In this document: piece after piece, positions 42,416 to 51,358 of the stretch
How positions within the stretch are numbered: position 1 is the stretch's first letter
How the letters are laid out: each line of letters opens with the position of its first letter
Source: Nemertoderma westbladi
Lineage: Eukaryota > Xenacoelomorpha > Nemertodermatida > Nemertodermatidae
DNA: 51,358 bases
Direction of reading: 5' to 3'
Assembly: GCA_032718475.1 (NCBI GenBank)
Contig: JAUCBJ010008151.1
Location: forward strand, 1-51,358
Notes under the pieces: generated by a model
The model's database searches: none
Told to the model about the DNA's origin: nothing
What the model saw: only the letters and a program-made list of their open reading frames with translations
Translations under genes and position numbers: made by a program

Positions 42416-43633
42416 TACACCCCACTGTATCAGCTGCAATCAGGACAATATGGGGCATGTTAAGTGTTCGCCATATTCGGCAGTACAGTACTGTACAGAG
42501 ATACTAACTGTACCCCTCCCTGCCTTCCCTTTAGCATAACAAACAAACAATAAATTTTTAAAATGTAATATATTAATAAGTATCATTATTTAATAATATG
42601 AATTATAATTAATATAATTAACAACTATTAATATATATAACTATTAACAAGAACGATTAGTAAAATATTGCAGCAAAGGCAGAAAGGCTGTATTGTTTTT
42701 AATAAATAATTAATGTTTTAACACCAACGAAATCTGCGAAAGTTGTTTACATCTGAAACTATCCATCTTTGCTGGGGCAATCACACAACTTTCATACCCG
42801 CCATCCTTCATCCTATATGGCATTTTCAATATATAATAACATGCCTTTTGTAAAAGCTTTTGCGGACAAAATAAGTCATTTTGCGTATTGCGCTAAATAC
42901 TCTAAAAAGACTTATAATTGTACAACTACGTGTCTGTCAAAAAACCCAGAGTTGGAATGACGAAATCTACCAGCTGTTCCTTTGTGTGAGAATGTTTTTT
43001 GTTGACATATATTTTCAGCCAATCAGAGTGATCTCCCTTTCTCTGTTTACAGCGGCCTATGGGAGATGACGCAATGCGGCAGTTTTCCGAGAATTCATAC
43101 TTGATTCAGGATTCATTCGGACATTCTGACTTTTAGACTTTCGTCCTAACATCAGAGGCTAGAGTCATAGGAACGCAAATCTAATAACGACCGATCGACC
43201 GATCATACATTTTCACTCGAAATTCATACAATTCATACTGACTGATTTCACCGCACTGATTTCTAATATACTGTTTTAAATTATTGTCAATTGCTGTTTA
43301 TAATAATGTATGTTATATTTGGAGAATACTGATGAATAATCGTAAAATCCCCCTTGACTTTCTTAATTCATGAGGTAAGCAGAAGGGTGTTTCAGTAGCA
43401 ATTGTGGCTCAATTTATAATGGTTTTTGTGTGAAATAAATGCTATTTCATAATCCCAACATACGTGAGTTGCAATCCTCCTTATACAGTATAAGATCAAA
43501 ATCAGTGACAGTCGGCAAATCAGTGTGCATTAGTGTGAAGTTAGTGTGAAGGTTAATAAAGCATTCCTAAAGAATGCGCCATTTGCGATATCCTATTGCC
43601 ACTAGTTGTGATTAGTGTCACTAGCGTAGCGAG
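42416..43633. other. intergenic, no feature seen
   Basis: AT-rich DNA with no recognisable protein motifs, RNA gene or long repeat. The small ORFs at 42769-43069 look like chance. Confidence 0.5.
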
Positions 43634-43655
43634 GGTAGGGTCCCGGGACCCTACC
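43634..43655. other. 22-bp perfect GC-rich palindrome
   Basis: Perfect self-complementarity centred on TCCCGGGA, flanked on the left by CTAGCGTAGCGAGG, a sequence reminiscent of DNA-transposon ends. Possibly the edge of a small DNA element. Confidence 0.55.
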
Positions 43656-43927
43656 ATGGAGATTCCAACTTACACTAACTCTGAGAGCATTTTGCCATCG
43701 TCAAGTTCCGTTAAATTAAAAAAATTATAATGACAAGTGCAATAAACCGAATATTAGAAAATATTCGAAGTTGAAGTTGCTTTGGAAAGGAGCCCGACCC
43801 CAGACCAGATACAATCCACATTATCCCAGGCAGGTTGCCAAAGAAAATAAGTAGTAGAAAGGAGACCATATACCCCATCAAAGTGTTGTAGCCAGGCCTC
43901 CAGCCACACTACCAATAATTCCCTCAG

Positions 43928-43973
43928 GCACCCCCCCCCCCCCCCCCCCGGGGGGGGGGGGGGGGGGGGTGCG
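43928..43973. repeat. poly-C followed by poly-G palindrome
   Basis: About 20 C then about 20 G, extended by GCA/TGC on the two sides. It is either a real extreme hairpin or an assembly or sequencing artefact. Confidence 0.8.
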
Positions 43974-44636
43974 AACACCTTTGCTGCATTGGCTGCATAC
44001 CAGTATGCCTGTACTGTTATGTCATATGATGATACTGATAAGTAACAGGGCAACATTAAACGTGATGGTGATCCCCTGTTGGCTATTTATTTACCTAACA
44101 GACAGGTAGGTAAATATTATATATCTTTCTCCTGATTGGTTATAGGATCAGATGCCATCAGATCAGATCAGATAAGGACAGACGTTTATTCTACCTCCCG
44201 AGAAACAGAGCCAGTCAGTGTTGGGTTGTTTACTAACCGAAACAATAATAATTAATGTGAGACTAAATGAAAAGGATAGCAGTTCGAGAAACAGAGCCAG
44301 TAAGTGTTTCCCTTTTACAGTAGTAATTACATTTCCTTAGGCTGTGGTTAAAGATGCTTTCGCAGCATTTACAACAGTAAATTTTAATTTCAAAAACTAT
44401 TTTTTTTTATTAATTTGAGTTGACCTGATAATGGAACTGTACAAAATTAATATTTTTTTAAATTATATCTCACATCTCTAACAGATCTTGTAAAGCGGAC
44501 GAGTTCTTCTACAATGGGCAACCTGTAAAGATATTGAATGCATATACATTATTTAGGCGTCACTTTTCACATTATCGTTCTCGAAACATATCTCAAATAT
44601 CTGGTGTAAATCAATCCTGTCTATCCAAAAATCCTC

Positions 44637-44736
44637 GTTCACTCTCGCTAGAAACAGCTCTCAAAGTATTCAATATAAAGATCCGCGTTCACTCTCGCTA
44701 GAAACAGCTCTCAAAGTATTCAATATAAAGATCCGA
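44637..44736. repeat. 50-bp tandem duplication
   Basis: Two adjacent copies of a 50-bp sequence beginning GTTCACTCTCGCTAGAAACA, nearly identical, indicating a recent local duplication just upstream of a LINE fragment. Confidence 0.9.
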
Positions 44737-44815
44737 CCGATTATAACCTACAACATAAAGTTAATTTGGCCGCATTTGACTTCAACAAACTTGCATAAAA
44801 TAGACAGCGTAAAAT

Positions 44816-45216
44816 ATGTAACTATTTAAAGAAAACTCTTGGATTGCATAAGACGACTCGTAACCGTTTAGTTATAGCGCTCTGTGGCGAGGATACTTTT
44901 GTAGAGAACATCGTTTCCCAGCTACGCTTAAACGAAACGGCCTCCTTGCAGAAGTATAGAAGTGACATAATCGCCATAAACAAAGAAATTCCTCCAGAAT
45001 TCTGGAACAGCCCCGCGTTCCAGAACCGGAAGTGGGCAGAACCAAACCAAACGTGCCGACATGTCGCAACAAGGGTATCGGTCCATGGTTTCCACCACAA
45101 AATCTGCCCACTACCCAGTTTCACGTCCCCGATACGAAAAGTTGTATATGTCTGCTCTGTAACGAGCACGCCGCACTCTACCACCTATTAAATTGCAAAC
45201 AAAACGCTACTGTAAG
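44816..45216 (+). pseudogene. 3' fragment of a second, diverged LINE
   Basis: Reads KKTLGLHKTTRNRL, LQKYRSDIIAINKE, SPAFQNRKWAEPNQ and SVHGFHHKIC, then after a frameshift near 45130 SCICLLCNEHAALYHLLNC. These line up with the C-terminus of the LINE at 27376-31254 (KRMLGLH, GPAFQNFNWKRPGQ, TSHGFHHLIC, CICSFCGGNCESRYHALRC). It is a 5'-truncated, frameshifted relative and not a recent copy of the same element. Confidence 0.8.
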
Positions 45217-45984
45217 TCACTGACATATTGGGCCGAGTCTAACAGCTAAACGCGATTTTTCTTAATTTTTTCTTAATTTTTTATTAATTATATTTTTTAT
45301 TATTTACCACGTATGTTTTTACCGGTTTAACGCCTTTCCCGGGGCGCAATTAAATTAAATAATATCTCTAACAGAAGTCCTACATGATTCTAGTATAGGC
45401 CTATGTTAAAGTAAAGCGGGGGGGGGGGGGGTTACACTACACATACAGAAAGAAAGTGCAGAAATAGTACAAACGAGTGAGAAACGCATGCAAAACGTGT
45501 ATACCAGTGTAGTATAATACTGTAGTATACACTTACACACTTACACTTGTATACAAATATAATTAATTGTAAGCTATAGAATTATATTCCCTAAATGCCG
45601 TGGATTTTCAAAATTTTATTTTATTCGAATTAACTTTGTAAAGATTGCTTTGAGTTCTCATTAGTATTGGTTCTATCTATTGTGTATCTATCGGTCAAGT
45701 GGTTCAGTAGCTCAGTTGGTAGAGCGTTGGAAATTATATGTGTAGTAGGTATCGAGTTCGAATCCTAGTAAGTGCGAATTATTTTTTGTGCAGAATTTCA
45801 ACTCATTTAAATTAACCGCTACAAATTAATTGCATTTGTCTGTACCAATAAGGCTGTAGTTATTTGATTGTAACCAATGTCGTGCAAGTTATATATTAGC
45901 TGGACCAATAAGCTATCTTTAAAACCTCGTTAGAACCCATAGAACAATCGAGAATTTTCTCGATTGATTGCAGCACAAATTTAG
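45217..45984. other. intergenic with poly-G run and tRNA-like sequence
   Basis: A run of about 15 G occurs at 45418. At 45704-45773 a tRNA-like sequence has an excellent A box (TAGCTCAGTTGG, with GCTC/GAGC D-stem) and B box (GAGTTCGAATCC), but the T-stem and acceptor ends do not pair. It is a tRNA pseudogene or the head of a tRNA-derived SINE, not a working tRNA. Confidence 0.5.
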
Positions 45985-46116
45985 TATATAAAGGTGCGAT
46001 TCGTTCATTAGTTATCTCTCTTACACTACTTTAGTATACATTATCTTATCAATATTCTGTCGTGCTTAGTTTATTCTCAGATTACATTGTATTATAATTG
46101 TGTCTTCTGTAATAAA
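45985..46116 (+). promoter_or_regulatory. TATA box and AATAAA, LTR-like promoter region
   Basis: TATATAAA at 45985-45992 is followed 119 bases later by AATAAA (46111-46116), the spacing expected across the U3-R-U5 of an LTR. A leader-like, GC-richer sequence starts after about 46176 (CGGGGACAGGATGGCC). No second copy lies in the window, so LTR status is unconfirmed. Confidence 0.4.
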
Positions 46117-46179
46117 GTCAGAATATTCTCTCAGCTTTTTCTGTTTTACTATGGTTTCACTACGGTGAACAAACTCGGG

Positions 46180-47198
46180 GACAGGATGGCCAGCTAGAGA
46201 TCGGGCCGCAGCAATGAACGGGAACATCACGGGAATGTAGACGAGAGACAACCCGCAATACCATTTAAAGTTATTCGCCCATCGCCTGAAAGGTTAGACA
46301 GCGTTCGATCCTTGCTACCTAAGTATAAGACCAAAAGATCAAAGGTAGACGTAGTGACACGCTGCAAGCCTAAAATTACATCATAGGGACTGTACTGTCT
46401 TGATTCAGGGAAAACCGCAGTAGACCTTCATATTCCTACGGGGGAGGGAGAGAGAGAGCAGATACTAGTACGCAGATAGGACGTAGGCACACCGGTACAA
46501 GGCATACACATTGGTTAGGGTGCAGCAAACTGTACGCTTAACTCTTGCTAAGTACAGGTGTGTGTGCGACTATTTGCAGTACGTCAGTGTCCATTATATC
46601 AGAACTTGTAGGCTAGGGGGTTGCTGTGTTTTCACCTGAATTGGGATTGTACCGTTCAGGCGGTAGGGCAGTTTACGCTAGGCGCAAATAAATTGAGGCT
46701 ATCAGGGATACTAACATCTACCGTGTCCCCGCCAACGCCCTAATAGGAAGTTACCCGGACTACCTGGGTGACTAAAATTCTAGATAGGAGCCAGGATAGC
46801 TATTAGTACCCGTACGCCTACAGTAGTAAACTAACACATCTCTTCTTAGTATCAGGGACCTGGTACCTAAAATTGCCGAATTCTGGGCGTAGTATTAACC
46901 TTATGCCTGAATTTGAGTCCTGGAAATACGCAAGAGGGGAAGGAACCTTACCATTCGTGAGTATTGGACCTACAAGTTATAAAATTAGAATATTCGTAAA
47001 ATGCACACCGTACCCAGTAATTATATATGTGAAGGAGCAAAACTGCTTTGACCGTTCAGAATTAACACACGCGCGTTAAAAATTATTTACACCTCAAAAT
47101 ATATAAAATTAACTTTCGTCCTTACTGCACTTTGCTCGCTAGTTAGACATCTCCAAATATCTGCCTCTGTACCTAGCTAGCGTCCCTTTGCCCAACCA
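46180..47198. other. non-coding leader-like interval
   Basis: No ORF with recognisable motifs. It holds a purine-rich stretch (GGGGGAGGGAGAGAGAGAGC near 46440) and CCGTGTCCCCGCCAACGCC near 46720. It may be part of the 5' region of the downstream element. Confidence 0.35.
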
Positions 47199-47724
47199 TA
47201 TAAATCACACCGCGGCAAAGTATACGAGCCCCTTAGTCTGTCAGTGAGTCAGCCTGATTTTAGGATTCGCTGCGCGGGATTTGTTTTATCGAAGTTTGTC
47301 TGCTCGTAGACTGTTCTGCCTCACCGGTTAAAAGAGATCGATACTGCAATATATTCGCTTACTTAGGGTTTACTGTTTTGGTGAGAAGGTCGGATTTATG
47401 ATTTGATTTACAAACTTTACAGTAGGATATTGCAGGTATTGTTACCGTCTCTTCCGATAGTAGGAATAGGCGTATCTCTCCAATTTAGTAGGAATATGTT
47501 TTACTGAACTACGGTTCGGTAGGACTAAAGTTATTTGAAAATTTTGTATTTTGAGGTAAAAATTTGTATTTGATTAGCTAAGTGCTAATTTTTTGAAATA
47601 AAATTTGATTTGAACCGCGTGTAAAATTTTTGGAATTGAATACCGGTGTTTAAAAGGGTTTAAATACCATATTGTACCGGTACAAAATTTTCGTAAAGTA
47701 AAACCTAACTCTTTTGTTTTTCAG
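47199..47724 (+). promoter_or_regulatory. possible promoter and spliced leader of the Gag-like gene
   Basis: TATAAA lies at 47199-47204. About 180 bases on, TTTTG/GTGAGA (47381) looks like a donor, and CTTTTGTTTTTCAG ending at 47724 is a strong acceptor. Together they suggest a short first exon, a 344-bp intron and a second exon leading to the ORF at 48293. Inference from signals only. Confidence 0.35.
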
Positions 47725-48085
47725 GATTCAGAACTCATTTCTAGACTGTAACGGGAGCAAGACCGTGTTTAGCAAGTTTGGGAGATAGATAACTCAACAA
47801 CTTTGGTTGGGAAAATCGCGTTTCGTCCGCAACGTTAAAAACGGAAAGGTTCACGTTCGGTTTGTATCTGGGAATCTGTTTTTCTGGAGAATTATTGGAG
47901 TGGGTGAGTTCGAAAAGTTGCATAAATAAGTTAGGCATTACCGTATTAGTTAAAATTATTGTGGGTTCCACTGTCTCAAGTATTTATGCATTCCGTATGA
48001 TTTCTTTGTTCATTGCTGAATTAGTCCGTAGTATTGTATTTAATTTACCTTTTGATAACGCATATCGTTATCCGATTTATTTGTT

Positions 48086-48210
48086 ATAAAATTGGCCGCT
48101 AGGCTAATTTTATTATATACTTATTCCGTGACATTTATTTGCTGTAAAATTGGCCGTTTAGGCTAATTTTATCCATCTGCTATAAAATCGGCCGGTAGGC
48201 TAATTTTATA
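48086..48210 (+). other. three near-identical stem-loops in the leader
   Basis: Three copies of a hairpin at 48086-48113, 48145-48171 and 48181-48210, each with arms AAAATTGGCC and GGCTAATTTT (one G-T pair) around a 4-base loop. In the third, one arm base has changed (AAAATCGGCC). They end 83 bases before the Gag-like ATG. Confidence 0.8.
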
Positions 48211-48292
48211 TGACTGTAATTAGTACCGTTTTATACAAATACGGTAAACTCGATACTTTGACACTCACTTCACTTGACTTACAACTACCGAA

Positions 48293-50035
48293 ATGAGTGA
48301 CAAACAAGACTATACGAAGAATACACAAACCGACTATGACTCGTGTGACGGAGATAAGTCAGCAGCGGAAGAACAACAGGGGAAGACTCGTGAGCCTACC
48401 GAACCTACACCGTGTTCGTCACCAGTACATCCAACGGGAGTACCGGATGCCGTAGTACGAGGCGACGGCAGGACCGAGGACTTTCTAACTGTTCCGCAAC
48501 CTAGATATAGGGAAACGGAAATGGTAAGTTCAGCAGGAAGCACAGAAAGTGTGGTTAGAAGCGTCGGAGGATACATGGCGCATATAACCAGGAGCATTGG
48601 AGAAGGCCAACGCATATTAGACGGGTTGACCGCTCCGATGTCTCGATTCGAGTTCTACACCCTCCAGGTTAGAGTACAGAGTAAAGTATATAAGTCCGTA
48701 GATAATCTAGTTGGCCTACAAGATCTAGCTAGACAGAGACAGGACATGGATACTCAACTTAGAATCCTCGAGAAACTAATGATCACTAGAGAGAAACTGA
48801 TTCAGTTTAAGTCGACGATTAGACAGATACAACAGGAACAAGCGGACCAGTTGTTAGGTGAGTCAGTTTCGGACGAATTATTACAACCCGAGGAAGAACA
48901 GGAATTGTACCGACTGGATGGACAATTGAAACATCTGACGGACCACTTACGCATGTGCGGCGAAGACGTCGGCGATTTGGAAACCGTGCCGGAATACACG
49001 AGGGAAACTTCATTCGCACAAATCGAATCGGCACCGGGAATACTAAATCAATCATTGGTAAGTATTTGTAGCGAAATCTGCGAAGGAAGTATAGTCACGT
49101 CAGAAGTTGCTCGACAACAGCAGCAGTTCTACAGACAGCAACACGAGATAGAAGAACAAGCTCAACTTCTAATGATACAAACAGCAGTAGAGGAAGAGAA
49201 AATACGTGTTGCGAATGTAGCGAGAATCTCTCATCTGCAGGAACAAGCCGAACTCGAAGCGGCCGAAATGGAAAGGTTAGAGTTGGACATTGCCCAACAA
49301 GCGGCAACGGCCGAGTTAGCGCAACGAACGGCAACAGCCGAGTTAGAGCGACAAACGGCTGCGGCAGAGTTAGAGCGACAAACGGCTGCGGCAGAGTTAG
49401 AGCGACAAAGAGTAGTTTCGGAAGCCAGAGTCGAGATGAAGACACGGCAAATAAAAGCCCAACAAGCGATACGACAAGCAGAGTTCGAGGCGCAACAACA
49501 ACAAACGGAACAACGAGAAAAGGAAGTTAAACTTCGTTTCGAACTTGAGAAGAGGGCGAGAGAATTAGCCGAAACTAAGGAAAATCTGGATCTTCTAGCC
49601 CGCGATCGATCGATGAGATCTCGCGACGGACATGATTTGGACCAGTTAGAGGTAAGACATCGCCAAATTCAGGAACGGAAGAAGGAAGGAAGCGTAGGAG
49701 CACCCGGACGGGAACGACAATTAGTAAAAGACGTGTGTCAACGATTCCCACAGGTAACTCATATGTTTGCACCGGTTACGACTAAGGAACCTGTTTCGAT
49801 TGCGGGTAGTAGTGATATTTCTCCTATCCATGGTGCGACGGAACACAGGTTTGTTATTCCGGACAAGTTTACACCGCCAAGAGCAACGTCGTCGCCTATT
49901 CCGAGAGTCAAGGTAAGTAACCCACCGATTACAGATTGTAGTAGTTTATTGACCGGACCTGCGCTACTGACGACAAAACAGGTGAGTCCACCTTTGACGC
50001 CTAAACCCGTACCTAAAGAGGTGAGGTCTCTATAG
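48293..50035 (+). CDS. coiled-coil Gag-like protein of a second retroelement or element-derived gene
   Basis: 580 residues. The acidic, polar N-terminus (1-85) resembles Gag leaders. Residues about 100-200 are helical (RFEFYTLQVRVQSKVYKSV, QDLARQRQDMDTQLRILEKL), and 270-460 form a long coiled coil with a repeated AELERQTAA nonapeptide. The tail is Pro/Ser-rich. No zinc knuckle or protease is present, so it would be an N-terminal Gag part or a cellular coiled-coil protein. The last codons read through GAG/GTGAGG (donor-like at 50021), so the final residues and the stop may be intronic. Other donor-like sequences (GTAAGT at about 48521, 49054 and 49912; GTGAGT at about 49981) lie in the ORF. 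The layout recalls the coiled-coil Gag of BEL/Pao elements, but the assignment is uncertain. Confidence 0.6.
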   Translation: MSDKQDYTKNTQTDYDSCDGDKSAAEEQQGKTREPTEPTPCSSPVHPTGVPDAVVRGDGRTEDFLTVPQPRYRETEMVSSAGSTESVVRSVGGYMAHITRSIGEGQRILDGLTAPMSRFEFYTLQVRVQSKVYKSVDNLVGLQDLARQRQDMDTQLRILEKLMITREKLIQFKSTIRQIQQEQADQLLGESVSDELLQPEEEQELYRLDGQLKHLTDHLRMCGEDVGDLETVPEYTRETSFAQIESAPGILNQSLVSICSEICEGSIVTSEVARQQQQFYRQQHEIEEQAQLLMIQTAVEEEKIRVANVARISHLQEQAELEAAEMERLELDIAQQAATAELAQRTATAELERQTAAAELERQTAAAELERQRVVSEARVEMKTRQIKAQQAIRQAEFEAQQQQTEQREKEVKLRFELEKRARELAETKENLDLLARDRSMRSRDGHDLDQLEVRHRQIQERKKEGSVGAPGRERQLVKDVCQRFPQVTHMFAPVTTKEPVSIAGSSDISPIHGATEHRFVIPDKFTPPRATSSPIPRVKVSNPPITDCSSLLTGPALLTTKQVSPPLTPKPVPKEVRSL

Positions 50036-51239
50036 GGGTGCTGGTAACAGGCGGCGGCGGACTCGTGAGGGTCTGGGGGCACGTTAAATTGGGCGATAAG
50101 TGCAAGGGAGATACTGAAGGCCCTCGTGTCTAACGAACCATGAATTGTCATGGTGCCGTGGTACCGTCTAGTCGGCCTGTTGCCGTACTGCCAGTCCTGT
50201 ACACAGTAGGGGTGGTGGCATGGCGTGATTTGTGGTTCATGTGGCGCGAACTATGTTTTGTATGTGGGCGATCAGTGGCAGTTTGCTTGGGGCTTGGATG
50301 GTTCCATTGACCGTCAGCTGTTCCGTTTTTTTGATACTATATGTTATTGTCTCCATGTTCAGCTGATTGGTCTTTGGTGGCATTGGAAAAACCGTCGGGT
50401 CTTGAGTTTTCTGTTGCTGTGGGTACGTGAGTACACGTGATTGCATGTGTGGCCACTGCGAGTGGGTAAGGGAACCCTTGCCAGTTGGACAAGACGCCGC
50501 TGGTATTAGTAGGACCATACTTTACTGCGCCCCAGCATACTTTGTGCACACAAAGTTATTTTACCCTGTCGGTAAAATAAGGTACTCTCGATTTTGCCGT
50601 TTGTCGATACAATTTTGTCCCCTCTGAATTTGTCCCTTCCGATTTTGACCCCGATTTTGTCTTACCCGAATATGTCCTCTGTGTGTGCATGGTATGCGTC
50701 AGATTTTGTGTTTACCGTAGTGTACTTGATATTGTGAACATCTGTTGAGTACACGTGTACAGGACGGGTAAGTGGTTACTTGTTCCTAGCTTTCGAGCTA
50801 GTCAGTATTGTTGAGGAACGGTGTCCCCTCAATACTGCCGGCGAGGCAGGTGAAAACGTGTCAATATTCCATGTTGGGTAGCGCAAGCCCGCTTGGGACA
50901 AGACCGTCGGTTAGGCCCAAGGGCGACCTTGGTGCTCGATCGCTATCGACTGGTCCACCTGCCGGTTGACTCTTTGTTATACTTTGAGTTGGCTCAATGT
51001 ACAGTCAGGCCACAGTAAGTTGACAGTAGCCGCCCATCTGGCTACACGTTCGACGAGCTGTGCCGGTGTGATCGGGGGACCGAAAACAGAACCCGGGAAG
51101 CATCGGGCCACCCTCCGGCCCGGTCTGATAATAACATCTGTCGGACTGGCCCCAGGGGTGGTGGAAAGGTGTCCGCCTCGTGGGTGCGCCTCGGGGAGGA
51201 GCCCAGAAGGACACAAGCGTACACATTACGCTTACCCAA
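50036..51239 (+). other. interval after the Gag-like ORF; possible intron
   Basis: GC- and GT-rich, without a clear conserved ORF. It includes a perfect 10-bp stem-loop (TTATTTTACC/GGTAAAATAA, 50556-50580). One plus-strand frame is open from about 50919 to the window end, but the first part shows no protein features. Confidence 0.4.
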
Positions 51240-51358
51240 TGACGTTTCGACCTACAAGGCCAGTTGTTTCAAATGCTGTCATTCGCCCACCGGTTCAGTT
51301 TACATCGCAATCTACGACTTCGAGGAAGACTTGTGAGCCTACCGAACAACGGAGAACA
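51240..51358 (+). CDS. start of a possible further ORF, cut by the window end
   Basis: ATG at 51240 and open to the end (MTFRPTRPVVSNAVIRPP at the start). It contains RKTCEPTEQ at nt 51323-51349, which matches the GKTREPTEP motif of the Gag-like ORF (48379-48405) at the DNA level in 22 of 23 bases. It is either the next exon of that gene or the start of a related unit. Confidence 0.35.

Noticed and set aside
42083-42439. Pro-Thr-rich protein on the minus strand
   Set aside because: It is a hexanucleotide VNTR read in frame, with no other protein features.
45704-45773. Functional tRNA gene
   Set aside because: A and B boxes and D-stem are good, but the T-stem and acceptor stem do not pair, so it is a pseudogene or SINE head.

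Overview
The window looks like nuclear DNA of an invertebrate animal. It carries a BEL/Pao LTR retrotransposon, an APE-type LINE, a Ty3/gypsy remnant, long satellite-like arrays, and an ABCC/MRP-type transporter gene with spliceosomal introns. BEL/Pao elements argue against a mammal. The frequent AGGCCTAC word and the repeat content feel like a marine invertebrate, but the species cannot be fixed from the sequence alone.

Layout. 1-14108: a young BEL/Pao element on the minus strand. Its two LTRs differ at 2 of 515 compared positions, and the left LTR runs off the window. In element order it has a gag-protease-RT-RNase H frame, an integrase part separated from it by one in-frame TGA, a repeat-filled spacer, and a third ORF in the env position. 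That third ORF looks like a DEDD (Egalitarian/EXD1-like) exonuclease domain followed by three CCHC zinc knuckles; it is the most unusual item here. 14109-15481: a 22-bp tandem repeat and a foldback element. 15482-19907: about 57 copies of a 78-bp minisatellite.

19908-27087: an ABCC4/MRP4-like transporter gene with two small 5' exons and one 3.6-kb exon holding nearly all of the protein. 27361-31269: a LINE inserted with perfect 15-bp target-site duplications, whose ORF1 and ORF2 share a frame across a single TGA-CTA stop. 34192-35481: a broken Ty3/gypsy gag-protease. 35605-37099: a second array of the 78-bp minisatellite. 37100-40775: a second copy of the ABCC segment in which 3.4 kb, including most of the protein, has been deleted.

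40776-47200: mostly non-coding, AT-rich DNA with a hexanucleotide VNTR, a poly-C/poly-G palindrome, a diverged LINE 3' fragment and a tRNA-like sequence. 45985-51358: apparently the 5' part of another retroelement or element-derived gene, with promoter-like signals, a possibly spliced leader, three near-identical hairpins and a 580-residue coiled-coil Gag-like ORF that ends in a splice-donor-like sequence.

How it fits together. Only the ABCC gene looks like a host gene, and it was duplicated together with the adjoining minisatellite. Nearly everything else is mobile or repetitive DNA of different ages: the BEL/Pao element and the LINE are recent, while the Ty3/gypsy piece and the second LINE fragment are decayed.
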